Of a stretch of 59,372 nt of DNA, positions 48,608 through 57,400 are shown in pieces. Each line of letters starts with the position of its first letter. Within the stretch, counting starts at the first letter, position 1. The stretch is from the NCBI GenBank assembly GCA_017994815.1, contig JAGOJY010000015.1, forward strand, positions 1 to 59,372, given 5' to 3'. The notes under the pieces were generated by a model. It did no database searches. It was not told the DNA's origin and worked only from the letters and a program-made list of their open reading frames with translations. The translations under genes were made by a program, and so were the position numbers. Origin of the DNA: Acidobacteriota bacterium. GTDB taxonomy: Bacteria; Acidobacteriota; Polarisedimenticolia; J045.

Positions 48608-48784
48608 TCCCCGCCTCCTTGCCCCCCAGGTCCCAACCGATTTTGCAGAATACAAAAGGGACGCTGATTTACATCACTTGACCGTCAGTTATTCTGTTGG
48701 GCCGCTTCCGCGGGGTCCGCGGGACCGACACTTCGCGTCGCCGCGCCGGGAGTGTTCCGCCGTCCCGGGCTAACGTCCCCGACC

Positions 48785-49246
48785 ATGCGAAGCAGCGTCT
48801 GGATCCTGTGGACCGTGGCGGCCGGGCTGGTCCTGCAGGCGGGCTGCGAGAACGACGACGCGTCGCTGGTCGAGGTGTTCCAGCCGCCCGCCGGTCGCAG
48901 CGTCAGCCTGTCGCGCGACGTCCAGCCGATCTTCACCGCCAACTGCGCGCTCGCCGGCTGCCACGACCCGCTCGGCGCGGCCGGCTCGGCCGGGCTGAAC
49001 CTCCAGGCCGGCGCGATCTACGACCCGGCCCTCGGCATCGTCGGCGTGGCCAGCGCGCAGGCCCCGGGCGTGCTGCGCGTCGCGCCCGGCGACGCGGACG
49101 CCAGCTACCTCGTGCACAAGCTCGAGGGAACGCAGGGCAGCGTCGGCGGCGAGGGCGAGAGGATGCCGTCCGGCGCCGAGCCGCTGCCGGACGCGGCGAT
49201 CGCGGTGATCCGGGAGTGGATCGACGATGGCGCGCCGAACAACTGA
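48785..49246 (+). CDS. Lipoprotein with an unusual CX4CH cytochrome-like motif
   Basis: A 153-residue protein. The lipobox LQAGC places the mature Cys at about residue 20. LSRDVQPIFTANCALAGCHD then gives C-x4-C-H instead of CxxCH. Related small c-type domains with this wider spacing occur in proteins fused or adjacent to beta-barrels. RMPSGAEPLPDAAIAVIREWIDDGAPNN is the typical last helix of such domains. It overlaps the next gene by 20 bp, and the two probably form a complex at the outer membrane. Confidence 0.8.
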   Translation: MRSSVWILWTVAAGLVLQAGCENDDASLVEVFQPPAGRSVSLSRDVQPIFTANCALAGCHDPLGAAGSAGLNLQAGAIYDPALGIVGVASAQAPGVLRVAPGDADASYLVHKLEGTQGSVGGEGERMPSGAEPLPDAAIAVIREWIDDGAPNN

Positions 49247-50429
49247 CGCGATCGCCTGCGCGCTTTTGGTCGGCGCGCTGGGCGCGGGCGTGACGGCGCG
49301 GGCCGCCGAGACGGAGAGCGCGGCGGCCTTCGCCGAGGTCTCGGACCTGTTCGCGATGCGCTGCACGAGGTGCCACGGCGGCGCCGATCCGAAAATGGGG
49401 CTTTCGCTGGAGGCCGAGCGGATCTACCGCAGCACGGTCAACGTGCCGTCGCGGTCGAACCAGCGGATCGCGCGCGTCGCGCCGGGCGACCCGCGGTCGA
49501 GCCTCCTGTACCTGAAGCTGCTGCCGCCGGGCGAGGGCAACTACCGCGGGCCGCGGATGCCGATGGGCGAGCCCTGGCTGTCGGACGACGAGTTGGCCGT
49601 GGTCCGGCGCTGGATCGAGTCGTTCCCGAAGGAAGCGTGGGGCCCCCCGGCCGCGCCGGAGGCCGCCGGCGTGCAGCCCGCCGCCCCCGCGTTCCACGAC
49701 AGCTACCTCGCCCACCTGCCGACCCCGGACATGCTCGGCCGCGGCATGCTCGAATTCCGGTTCCTGCACCGGTTCCGCGGCTCGGCCAAGGACGCCGGCT
49801 CGGCCAACCTGTACGGTCTCGACAGCGGCGCGTGGGCGTCTTTGGGACTCACCTACGGGATCGGCGACAACCTGCAGGCCGGCCTGCGGCGAACGGAGCT
49901 GCACAAGGACTACGAGGCGTTCCTCAAGACGTCGTTGATCGACCAGCGCCCCGCGGGATCGCCCGTCGCGCTGTCGGTCTACGCTTCCGCGGCCCGGCAC
50001 AAGCAGCCGGATTCGATCAACCGCAACCGCTACGCGGCCCAGCTCGTGCTCGCGCGGCGCTTCAGCGACCGGCTGTCGCTGATGCTCGTCCCGACCTACG
50101 TCACCCGCACCAACTACCTCGACGAGTCCGATCGGCGCGGCACCGGCGCGGTCGGCGCCGGGGCGGAGTTCCGCCTGAACTCGTACCTCGCGCTCACCGG
50201 CGAGTGGATCGCGCAGGTCTCGGGCGTGGACAACGCCTACCAGTCCGCATCGATCGGACTCAGCGTCCGCACCGCCAACCACGCGTTCCAGGTCCTGCTG
50301 ACCAACACGACCGGCGCTCACACCGACCTCTACGCCCCCGGCGGCGACCTCGACTGGGGCGACGGTCAGTTCCGCATCGGCTTCAACATCAGCCGCACCT
50401 TCGACCTGTTTCCCGCCGCCCACCCGTAG
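49227..50429 (+). CDS. Cytochrome c domain fused to a DUF5777-like beta-barrel
   Basis: A 400-residue protein. The signal peptide (about 1-27, TARAAE) precedes a c-type domain with heme motif CTRCH at about residues 46-50 and its end LSDDELAVVRRWIESF. From about residue 165 (HLPTPDMLGRGMLEFRFLHRF) to the end come alternating strands typical of a small outer-membrane barrel, closing FRIGFNISRTFDLFPAAHP. This resembles DUF5777 proteins. Together with the upstream lipoprotein it suggests electron transfer at or across the outer membrane. ATG start; 20-bp overlap with the upstream gene. Confidence 0.82.
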   Translation: MARRTTDAIACALLVGALGAGVTARAAETESAAAFAEVSDLFAMRCTRCHGGADPKMGLSLEAERIYRSTVNVPSRSNQRIARVAPGDPRSSLLYLKLLPPGEGNYRGPRMPMGEPWLSDDELAVVRRWIESFPKEAWGPPAAPEAAGVQPAAPAFHDSYLAHLPTPDMLGRGMLEFRFLHRFRGSAKDAGSANLYGLDSGAWASLGLTYGIGDNLQAGLRRTELHKDYEAFLKTSLIDQRPAGSPVALSVYASAARHKQPDSINRNRYAAQLVLARRFSDRLSLMLVPTYVTRTNYLDESDRRGTGAVGAGAEFRLNSYLALTGEWIAQVSGVDNAYQSASIGLSVRTANHAFQVLLTNTTGAHTDLYAPGGDLDWGDGQFRIGFNISRTFDLFPAAHP

Positions 50430-50490
50430 CGGCCGGTGCAGCCGGCCCGCACAACGTCGTGGTGCAGATGCGGACCGCCTGCGGCGCCCT

Positions 50491-51252
50491 CTACTTTCGC
50501 AGGGAGCGGATGACGAGCGCTAGGGCGAGCAGCGCGACGACGAGGCCGGTGGTGTAACCGATCGAGAACTGGGTGGCGAGGACGCTGACCGCGGCGCGGC
50601 CGGAGCGCTCCGCGGCCGCGTTGCCGCCGAGCCACGCGGCGGGCGCGAGCGGCGCGAGCGCGACGGTGACCAGCGCCGCGAGGCGCGCCGGGCGCGGCAG
50701 GACGCGCCGCGGGCCGGGGGCCGGCGACACCGGCAGCAGCCGGATCCACGCCAGGTACGCCGCCAGCAGCAGCGCCAGCCCGAGCACGCTGCCGCCGTAC
50801 TGCAAGAGCTTGTACAGCGGCCACTCGAACCCGAACAGCGGCGCGCGCAACAACTCCACGCGCTCGACGGCCCAGCCGTTGCCGTGCGTGAAGCCGTCCA
50901 CCAACAGGTGCAGCCACGCGCCGAGCAGCAGCGAGACCACGACCCACGGCCAGCGCGACGGCCCGAGCGGCTCGGGCGGCCGCAGGGCGCGCTGCTGCGC
51001 CGGCGGCAGGAGCGACAGCACGGCCGGGCGCAGCGCGAGGCGCCACAGCAGCAGCAGGGCGATTCCCGCGGGGATGCCGAAGACGAAGCTCCCGAGGAAC
51101 GTGTGGCTGATCGCGGAGCGCGGCTGCAGGCGGATGAAGTACTCCAGGTCCGGGATCACCGATCCGATCACGAGCGCGGACCAGACGAGGTGGCGCCGGC
51201 ACCACGGATGCAGCGGCAGCACGGCGGCGGGATGGGCGAGCGTGAACGGCAC
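50491..51252 (-). CDS. DUF4184/YdjM-like multi-spanning membrane protein
   Basis: A 253-residue protein beginning PFTLAHPAAVLPLHPW, the hallmark N terminus of DUF4184 proteins. SVIPDLEYFIRLQPRSAISHT and AWLHLLVDGFTHGNGW supply Asp/His pairs like those of membrane-bound metal-dependent hydrolases. Five to six hydrophobic segments follow. It starts at a GTG nine bp behind the stop of the radical SAM gene and ends the minus-strand lipid/polyketide gene run. The substrate is unknown. Confidence 0.82.
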   Translation of the reverse strand: MPFTLAHPAAVLPLHPWCRRHLVWSALVIGSVIPDLEYFIRLQPRSAISHTFLGSFVFGIPAGIALLLLWRLALRPAVLSLLPPAQQRALRPPEPLGPSRWPWVVVSLLLGAWLHLLVDGFTHGNGWAVERVELLRAPLFGFEWPLYKLLQYGGSVLGLALLLAAYLAWIRLLPVSPAPGPRRVLPRPARLAALVTVALAPLAPAAWLGGNAAAERSGRAAVSVLATQFSIGYTTGLVVALLALALVIRSLRK

Positions 51253-51260
51253 GGCGGACC

Positions 51261-52778
51261 CTAGGCGGTCGGCGCGGGAGAGCGCCTCCGCGGTCGCGGC
51301 GGGTGGGACGGGCGTTCCACCCGGCTCAAGGCGAGCGGTCCCCACGGCGAGTCGGGGAACCGCTCGACGATCTCGCGGTAGGCCGCGGCGGCCTGCGCCG
51401 GCCGACCCTCGGCCTCGAACAGCGCCCCGAGGTCGAGCAGCGCCGACCAGCAGCGGTCCGATGCCGCGAGGTGCTGCTCGATCTCGTCGCGCGCGAACGC
51501 GTTGCGCGCGGCCCCGCGCTCGCAGGCGGCGACCATGCGCCGGAACTGCCGCTTGGCCTCGGCGTCGTGGCGCACGTAGAGCTGGCCGACGTCGCCCGAG
51601 AAGAAGATCTCCTCGTCGACCTCGCCGCGCGCCTTCGCGTCGTCGAACAGCGATGTCCCAGGATAGTAGGCGAGCGAGGAGACGATGCCGTCCATCAGCC
51701 GCGGGCCGTCGAACAGGCGGGCGTTCGCCTCCAGGTCGGCGGCCGTCTGTCCCGGCACGCCGACGATGAAGTAGGCGCTGGTCTTGATCCCCCGCGCGCG
51801 GCACAGCCGCAGCGCACGATCGATCTGCTCCAGCGTGATCTTCTTCGCCAGCTGCTCGAGGATCCCCTGCGAGGCGGCCTCGACGCCGAACTGGATCTGG
51901 TCGCACCCGGCGCGCTTCATCCACGCCAGGCGCTCCTCGTCCACGAGGTTGACCCGCGACTGGCAGTTCCACAGCACCTGGATCCGGCGGCGCTGCAACT
52001 CCTCGCAGAACTGGCGCACCCGCCCCTTGCTGGCGGTGAAGGTGTCGTCGCGGATCGTGAAGTAGTTCACGTCCCAGCGCCGGCGCACCAGCTCGATCTC
52101 GTCCGCAACATTGGCCGCGCCGCGGAAGCGCATCGCGCGGCCCCAGTAGAAGGGCGTGTTGCAGAACGTGCACTGCGCGGGGCAGCCGCGCGAGGTGATC
52201 ACGATCGGGTGCTGCTCGCCGGGATCGACGCCGTGCAGCTCCTCGTAGCGCTCGGGCGGGTGGAACGGATCGATGTCGTCCGGCGGCGCGGCCTCGGGAG
52301 TGCGGCGCAGCTCGCCGCCGTCGAGCCACGACAGCCCCGGGACGCGGCTCCAGTCGCGCGAGCCCTCCGCCAGAAGGTGCGCGATCCCGAGCATCGGGTT
52401 CTCGCCTTCGCCGCGCACGACGACGTGCGGCGCCGGCGCGCGGGCGAGCACCTCGTGATCGAGGTGCGTGGCCTGCGGCCCGCCCGCCACGCGCAGCGCG
52501 CCCGGGGCCGCCGCGGCGGCGGCGCGGTAGATCCCGGCGCTCGCGACGTGATTGAACGTGAAGTGCGAGACGCCGATCGCGTCCGGCCGCTCGGCGGCGA
52601 ACAGCCGCGCGATGTCGTCCCAGCCGCGGCGGGTCAGGTTGTGCAGCCGCGAGTCGATCCCGTGGGCGCGCAAGAAGCCATGGATCGTGAACAGCCCGTA
52701 AGGCGCGATGCGGCTGAACACGTCGCCGGCGTCGCGGTCGTCGGCCCGGTAGCACAGGAGGATGCGCGGCACGGACAT
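51261..52778 (-). CDS. B12-binding-like radical SAM protein
   Basis: A 505-residue protein. The N-terminal 140 residues look like a cobalamin-binding Rossmann fold (RILLCYRADDRD... PDAIGVSHFTFN... LRVAGGPQATHLD), but the DxHxxG cobalamin ligand motif is not seen. The radical SAM motif is SRGCPAQCTFCN, with three cysteines for the [4Fe-4S] cluster. FTIRDDTFTASKGRVRQFC and FGVEAASQGIL continue the TIM barrel. The tail has a TPR-like helix pair. Such proteins methylate or cyclise lipid and natural-product intermediates; the place next to the megasynthase suggests tailoring. ATG start at 52778. Confidence 0.87.
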   Translation of the reverse strand: MSVPRILLCYRADDRDAGDVFSRIAPYGLFTIHGFLRAHGIDSRLHNLTRRGWDDIARLFAAERPDAIGVSHFTFNHVASAGIYRAAAAAAPGALRVAGGPQATHLDHEVLARAPAPHVVVRGEGENPMLGIAHLLAEGSRDWSRVPGLSWLDGGELRRTPEAAPPDDIDPFHPPERYEELHGVDPGEQHPIVITSRGCPAQCTFCNTPFYWGRAMRFRGAANVADEIELVRRRWDVNYFTIRDDTFTASKGRVRQFCEELQRRRIQVLWNCQSRVNLVDEERLAWMKRAGCDQIQFGVEAASQGILEQLAKKITLEQIDRALRLCRARGIKTSAYFIVGVPGQTAADLEANARLFDGPRLMDGIVSSLAYYPGTSLFDDAKARGEVDEEIFFSGDVGQLYVRHDAEAKRQFRRMVAACERGAARNAFARDEIEQHLAASDRCWSALLDLGALFEAEGRPAQAAAAYREIVERFPDSPWGPLALSRVERPSHPPRPRRRSPAPTA

Positions 52779-52818
52779 CGGGAGATTGTAGACGGCGCGG
52801 CCGGGACGCGCCGGGAAG

Positions 52819-53532
52819 TCAGCGCCCCGCGCCGGCCCACGCCACCGAGACGACGTGGCCGGCCGCGGCGAAGGTCTCGACCGCGTACGTCGCACCGCCG
52901 CCGAGCCGGACCGTCCGCGCGCGCGCGTCGAGCGCGCCGTGGACCTCGACCTCGCCCAGCGGCAGCGCCATGCCGACCCGCGCCGCCTTGAGCGCGGCTT
53001 CCTTCGCGGTCCACAGCCCGAGCACCGCCGTCACCAGCTCCGGCCCGTCGAGCCCGTGCACCTGCTGTCGCTCGTGCTCGACGAGCGCGAGCGCGAGCAG
53101 GGCGCGGTCGAACGGCGCGCAGGGCTCGAAGTCCAGGCCCAGCTCGGTCCCGCGGAACGCGGCGGCGCCGGCCAGCTCCCCGGCGTGGCCGATGCTGACG
53201 CCGATCTCCGGCGCGGGGACGCCGCGGATCGCGACGCGCGGGGCGCGGCCCTCGTCGGCGGCGACATCGATCGCGGCGGCGTCCGGGACCTCGCCGCCCT
53301 CGCCGCGCAGGAGCCGCGCGAGCGCCGCCTTCGCGGCGAGCCGGCCGCCGGTCCAGTCGCGGCGGCGCTTGGCCACGCGCAGCGCGGCGGCGCGGGCGCG
53401 CTCGCCGGGCGAGAGCCGCAGCAACAGGTGTTCCGGGCACGGATCGGCAGGAAGCGGCTCGAACGCGAACACCGCGCCGAGCCGCGCCGCGAGCGGCGCG
53501 AGGACCCGCTCCAGTTCGCGTGCGGCGTCCAA
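52819..53532 (-). CDS. 4'-Phosphopantetheinyl transferase (Sfp type)
   Basis: A 237-residue protein with the family's motifs: RRRDWTGGRLAAKAAL, IGVSIGHAGELAGAA, LGLDFEP (the G-x-D-x-E magnesium site) and LGLWTAKEAALKAA (W-x2-K-E-x3-K). It moves phosphopantetheine from CoA to carrier proteins and probably serves the megasynthase two genes upstream. There is no ATG or GTG at a sensible place; TTG 53532 is proposed because it lies just after the FabI stop (53541). A CTG overlapping that stop (CTGA, 53544) is the alternative. Confidence 0.9.
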   Translation of the reverse strand: MDAARELERVLAPLAARLGAVFAFEPLPADPCPEHLLLRLSPGERARAAALRVAKRRRDWTGGRLAAKAALARLLRGEGGEVPDAAAIDVAADEGRAPRVAIRGVPAPEIGVSIGHAGELAGAAAFRGTELGLDFEPCAPFDRALLALALVEHERQQVHGLDGPELVTAVLGLWTAKEAALKAARVGMALPLGEVEVHGALDARARTVRLGGGATYAVETFAAAGHVVSVAWAGAGR

Positions 53533-53540
53533 CGCTCCGC

Positions 53541-54434
53541 TCAGAAGATCAGCACGCTCGACAGCCCGCCGTCGACGTGGAGCACCTGCCCGGTGACCTT
53601 GCGCGAGAGGTCGCTGCCGAGGTACAGCGCGGTGCCGGCGACGTCCTCCTTGCTGATCAACTCCGGGATCGCGGCCTGCCCGGCGAACGTCTTCTGCACG
53701 TGCAGCCACGCGGCCTGCGCCAGCGCGACCTCGTCCGCCCCCGCGCCGTGCTCGGCGCGCGCGGCGGCGACCGCCTCGCGGAACATGTCGCCGCGCATGC
53801 GGGCCAGCGTCTCCGGGTCGCGGACGAAGGCCAGGCTCGGACCCATCGTCGCCAGCGTCGCGACCGCGCCGGGCGAGATCGCGTTCACCCGCACGCGCTG
53901 CTCGCCGAGCTCCAGCGCGAGGTAGCGCACGATGCACTCCAGCGCCGCCTTGGCCGCGCCCATCAGCCCGTACATCGGCACCGCCCGGGCCGAGGCCTGG
54001 AACGTGACGCTCATCACGCTGGCCCACGGCCGGAAGTGCGGCCGGGCGAAGCGCACGACCTTGGCCAGCGAGTGCGCCGAGATCGTCGTCGCCTGCGCGA
54101 ACGCCTCCGCGCCGACGTCCGAGGGCCGCCCGGCGAACATCTCCGGCGCGGCGAACGCGATCGAGTGCACGAGGACGTCGAGCCCGCTCTCGCGGTAGCT
54201 CTCGAAGAACGCGCCCAGCTCGGCGTCCACGAGGACGTCGCAGCGCGCGCCGCGCAGCTCGGGATGCTGCTGCAACAGCGGGCGGATGCGGCTGAAGAAG
54301 CGCTGCTGGTAGCCGATCGTGACGCGCGCGCCGTGCTCGAGGAAGGCCTTGGCGATGCCCCACGCGATGCTGTCGCTGTCGGCGACGCCGAGCACGGCGA
54401 CCTGCCGGCCTTCGAGGCCCAGTCCTGGGGTCAC
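53541..54434 (-). CDS. Enoyl-[acyl-carrier-protein] reductase, FabI type
   Basis: A 297-residue short-chain dehydrogenase of the FabI branch. AVLGVADSDSIAWGIAKAF is the nucleotide-binding start; VHSIAFAAPE and the catalytic YGLMGAAK (Tyr-x6-Lys) follow, then VNAISPGAV and ASY-like DVAGTALYLGSDLSRKVTGQVLHVDGG. It reduces the enoyl thioester double bond with NAD(P)H. It contains a longer insert than E. coli FabI at about 195-235 (PSLAFVRDPETLARMRGDMF...). The start is GTG with GGGGAGG four to six bases ahead. It follows the megasynthase by 43 bp and likely provides its missing enoyl reduction step. Confidence 0.92.
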   Translation of the reverse strand: MTPGLGLEGRQVAVLGVADSDSIAWGIAKAFLEHGARVTIGYQQRFFSRIRPLLQQHPELRGARCDVLVDAELGAFFESYRESGLDVLVHSIAFAAPEMFAGRPSDVGAEAFAQATTISAHSLAKVVRFARPHFRPWASVMSVTFQASARAVPMYGLMGAAKAALECIVRYLALELGEQRVRVNAISPGAVATLATMGPSLAFVRDPETLARMRGDMFREAVAAARAEHGAGADEVALAQAAWLHVQKTFAGQAAIPELISKEDVAGTALYLGSDLSRKVTGQVLHVDGGLSSVLIF

Positions 54435-54477
54435 GCGACCTCCCCTCCGCCCCCGGCACCCGGCGCGCCGGGCGGCC

Positions 54478-57400
54478 TCAGAGCGAGTCGATCTGCACGG
54501 TGGTGAAGCTGTCCATGCGATCGTACACAAGCCCGTCCTCACCCACGAGCTCGATGCGGTGCTCGATCTCGCCGGACGGGCCGCGGACCGGTGTGGCGGC
54601 GGCGACGAGGCCGACGCCCGCCGGCGGGCGGCCGAAGTGCTCGAGGCTGCGGCAGCCGTGCGGGACGCCGAAGCGGCCGCGCTGGAACGCCTCCCACAGC
54701 CCCGCGGTCTGGAACGCCGCCTCGCGGGCCAGGGGCGCGGTCGCCAGGGCGCCGCCCGCCGGGATCGCGAGCGCGACCGCCTCGTCCAGCGGCGCCACGA
54801 TTCCCACCGCCCCCGTGCCCTCGAACATCCGCAGCTCGGACAGCACGCGGAACCGCGGGCCGTGCGGCAGCATCGCGCCGGCCCCGTAGATCGCCGCGCC
54901 GCTCGTGACCTCGCCCGCGCCGGCCGGCGCCGGGCGTGGCAGGGCGCGCAGCGGGTCGGGCGGGCGCGGTGCGAGCAGGACCAGGCCCTCGTAGTGCAGC
55001 CGGTCGCGGACCAGCACCACGCCGGCCTCGCTCGTGAAGTCGGACTCCACGCGCACGGCGACGGCGCGCTGGTGTCCGCCCGGTGCGTCGAGCGAGCGGG
55101 CGCGCACGCGCAGCGCGACCGGGCGGTCCTTCAGGATCTTGACCGCGAGGTGGAAGCGCAGGTCGCGCACGCCGGCGAAGTGCCAGTCCGGGTACAGAAG
55201 CCCCGCGGCCTCGGCCATCAGCTCGACGGCGACGACACCGGGCAGCAGCGGGACGCCGCCGATGACGTGGTCCAGGATCCACGGGTCGCGCGCGGGATCG
55301 ACGGTGCGCTGGGCCAGGAGCGACACGCCCGGCCGGTACTCCAGCACTTCCTCGATCACCGGATGGCGCAGCCGGTCCGGCGCGGCCGCGGGCGGCCCCG
55401 GCACGGCGGACGCGGGCTCGGGTTCGGCCTGCGGCGCGCGCGCGACGATGCCGTCGCGGTCGATCGGGCCGACGCCGCCGGCGATGACGATCTCCGGCGC
55501 GTCGCCGCCGCGGACGACCTCGTCGCAGAACATCGCGGCGCCGGTCGCGGCGGGCAGGACCTCGAAGCCCGACTCGCGCATGACCTCCGCCACGCCCGAG
55601 CGCGCCGCGAGCCCGACGCCGCCCCAGACGGTCCAGTCGATGGCGAAGCAGCGCGTGCGCGGCCGCCCGGCGCGCGCGGCGAGGACGACCTTGCTCAGAA
55701 GGTCGTTGGCCGCGGCGTAATCGCACTGCCCGCGGTTGCCGAAGCGCCCCGCGACCGACGAGAACACCGCCAGGAACTCGAGGTCCACGCCCGCGAGGGC
55801 GCGCAGGACGTTGAAGACGCCCTCGGCCTTGACCCCGAACACGCGGTCGAACGACTCGGGCTTCTTGTCCTGCAGCAGCTTGTCCTCGATGATCCCGGCC
55901 CCGAAGACCAGCCCGTCGATCGTCCGGTGCCGGCGCAGGATCTCGGCGAACACGCCGCGCGTCGCCTCGGCGTCGCGCACGTCGCACACGTGGTACGAGA
56001 CCTGCGCGCCGAGCGCCGACAGCTCGCGCAGGTTGCGGTAGGCCTCGACCGCGCCGCGGATGCGCTCGAAGCGCGACTGGACCGCGACCGGCGTCGCGCG
56101 GGCGCCGCCGGCCTCGATCTCGCGCGCCAGCTCGCGGCGGAGCGCGCGCAGGCCGTCCTCGTCCAGCGCGGCGAGCTGCTCGATGTTCCCCGGCAGCGCG
56201 ACCGTCCCGAGGAGGACGAGGGTCGGGCGGTGCCGGCGCGCCAGCTCCTTGGCGATCGCGGAGCCGATGCCGCGGGCGCCGCCGACGATCGCGATCACCT
56301 TCGAGGAGTCGAGCACCAGCTCCGAGGCCGCGGCGGGCGCGCGCGGCGTCACGCGCGGCGCGAAGCGGCGGCCCTCGCGGTAGCCGACCTCGACCCGCCG
56401 GTCGCCGCTCTCGATCTCCTCGAGGATCCGTGCGGCGATGCGCTCGGCCGCGCCGGCGTCGGCGGGCGGCTCGAGGTCGATTGCCTTGACGACGAGCCCC
56501 GGCAGCTCCTGGCCGAGCGTCTTGACCAGCCCGGCGACGCCGCCGTCGCCCGGCCGGCGCAGGATCGCGGCGGACTCCGCCGCGCCGGCGACCGGCAGGC
56601 CGAACGTCCCGCCCATCCACGTGGCCGCGGCGAGCACCGCGCCCCGGCCCTCGAACGACAGCAGGTCGTCGCGGAACTCCTTGACCAGCAGAAACAGGCC
56701 CTTCACGTCGTGCGCCAGCGCGCGGCGCCACGCGGCCTCGTCCAGCTCGTCGAACGGCGCCGCCGGCGCCAGCCGCGGCAGGTGGATCAGCGCGCGGACC
56801 GGGCCGATCTCGCGCCGGATGTCGGCGGCGGCGACGTTGACGCGCTCGGCGTCGTCCAGCTCGCAACGCAGCGTGCCCTCGTCGTCCGCGCGGTCCTTCA
56901 GCACCAGCACGCGCACCCCGCGCGCGCGCAGCAGCGCGGCGAGCGCGGCGGCGACACCGGCGCCGTCGTCGGTCACGAGGACCGACCAGCCGCGCCGGAT
57001 CGCGGTCGGCGCCGCCGCGGGTTGCAGCGACGTGGCGACGGCCTCGACGACCATCCGCGAGATCCCGTGCGCCGGCGGCCCCGCGGTCGCCACGGCCTCG
57101 CCGACCGACACCACGACGTCGGCCGGCGGCACCGCCTCCGCGGCGCTGAAGATCTTGATCCCGCCCTTCCCGTACAGGCCGCCGAACATCAGCTTGGTCC
57201 AGCCGATGTCCGGGCCGTCCGGCACGACCACGGCCACGCTCTTGCGCAGCTCGCAACCCAGCTCGCCCGCCGCGACCAGCGCGCTCGTCGTGCTGTGGAA
57301 CGCATGCGCGCCGCCACGCAGCTCCAGCGCCGGCGGGTAGAAGCCGGCGAGGCAGCGGAACATCACCGCCGGGATCTCGTCCACGCCGCTGTACTCGCGC

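Noticed and set aside
48640..48720. Promoter pair in the gap between the protease and the CX4CH lipoprotein
   Set aside because: TTGACC at 48678 has no -10 box at 16-18 bp, and a minus-strand TATTCT lacks a -35 box; neither was convincing.
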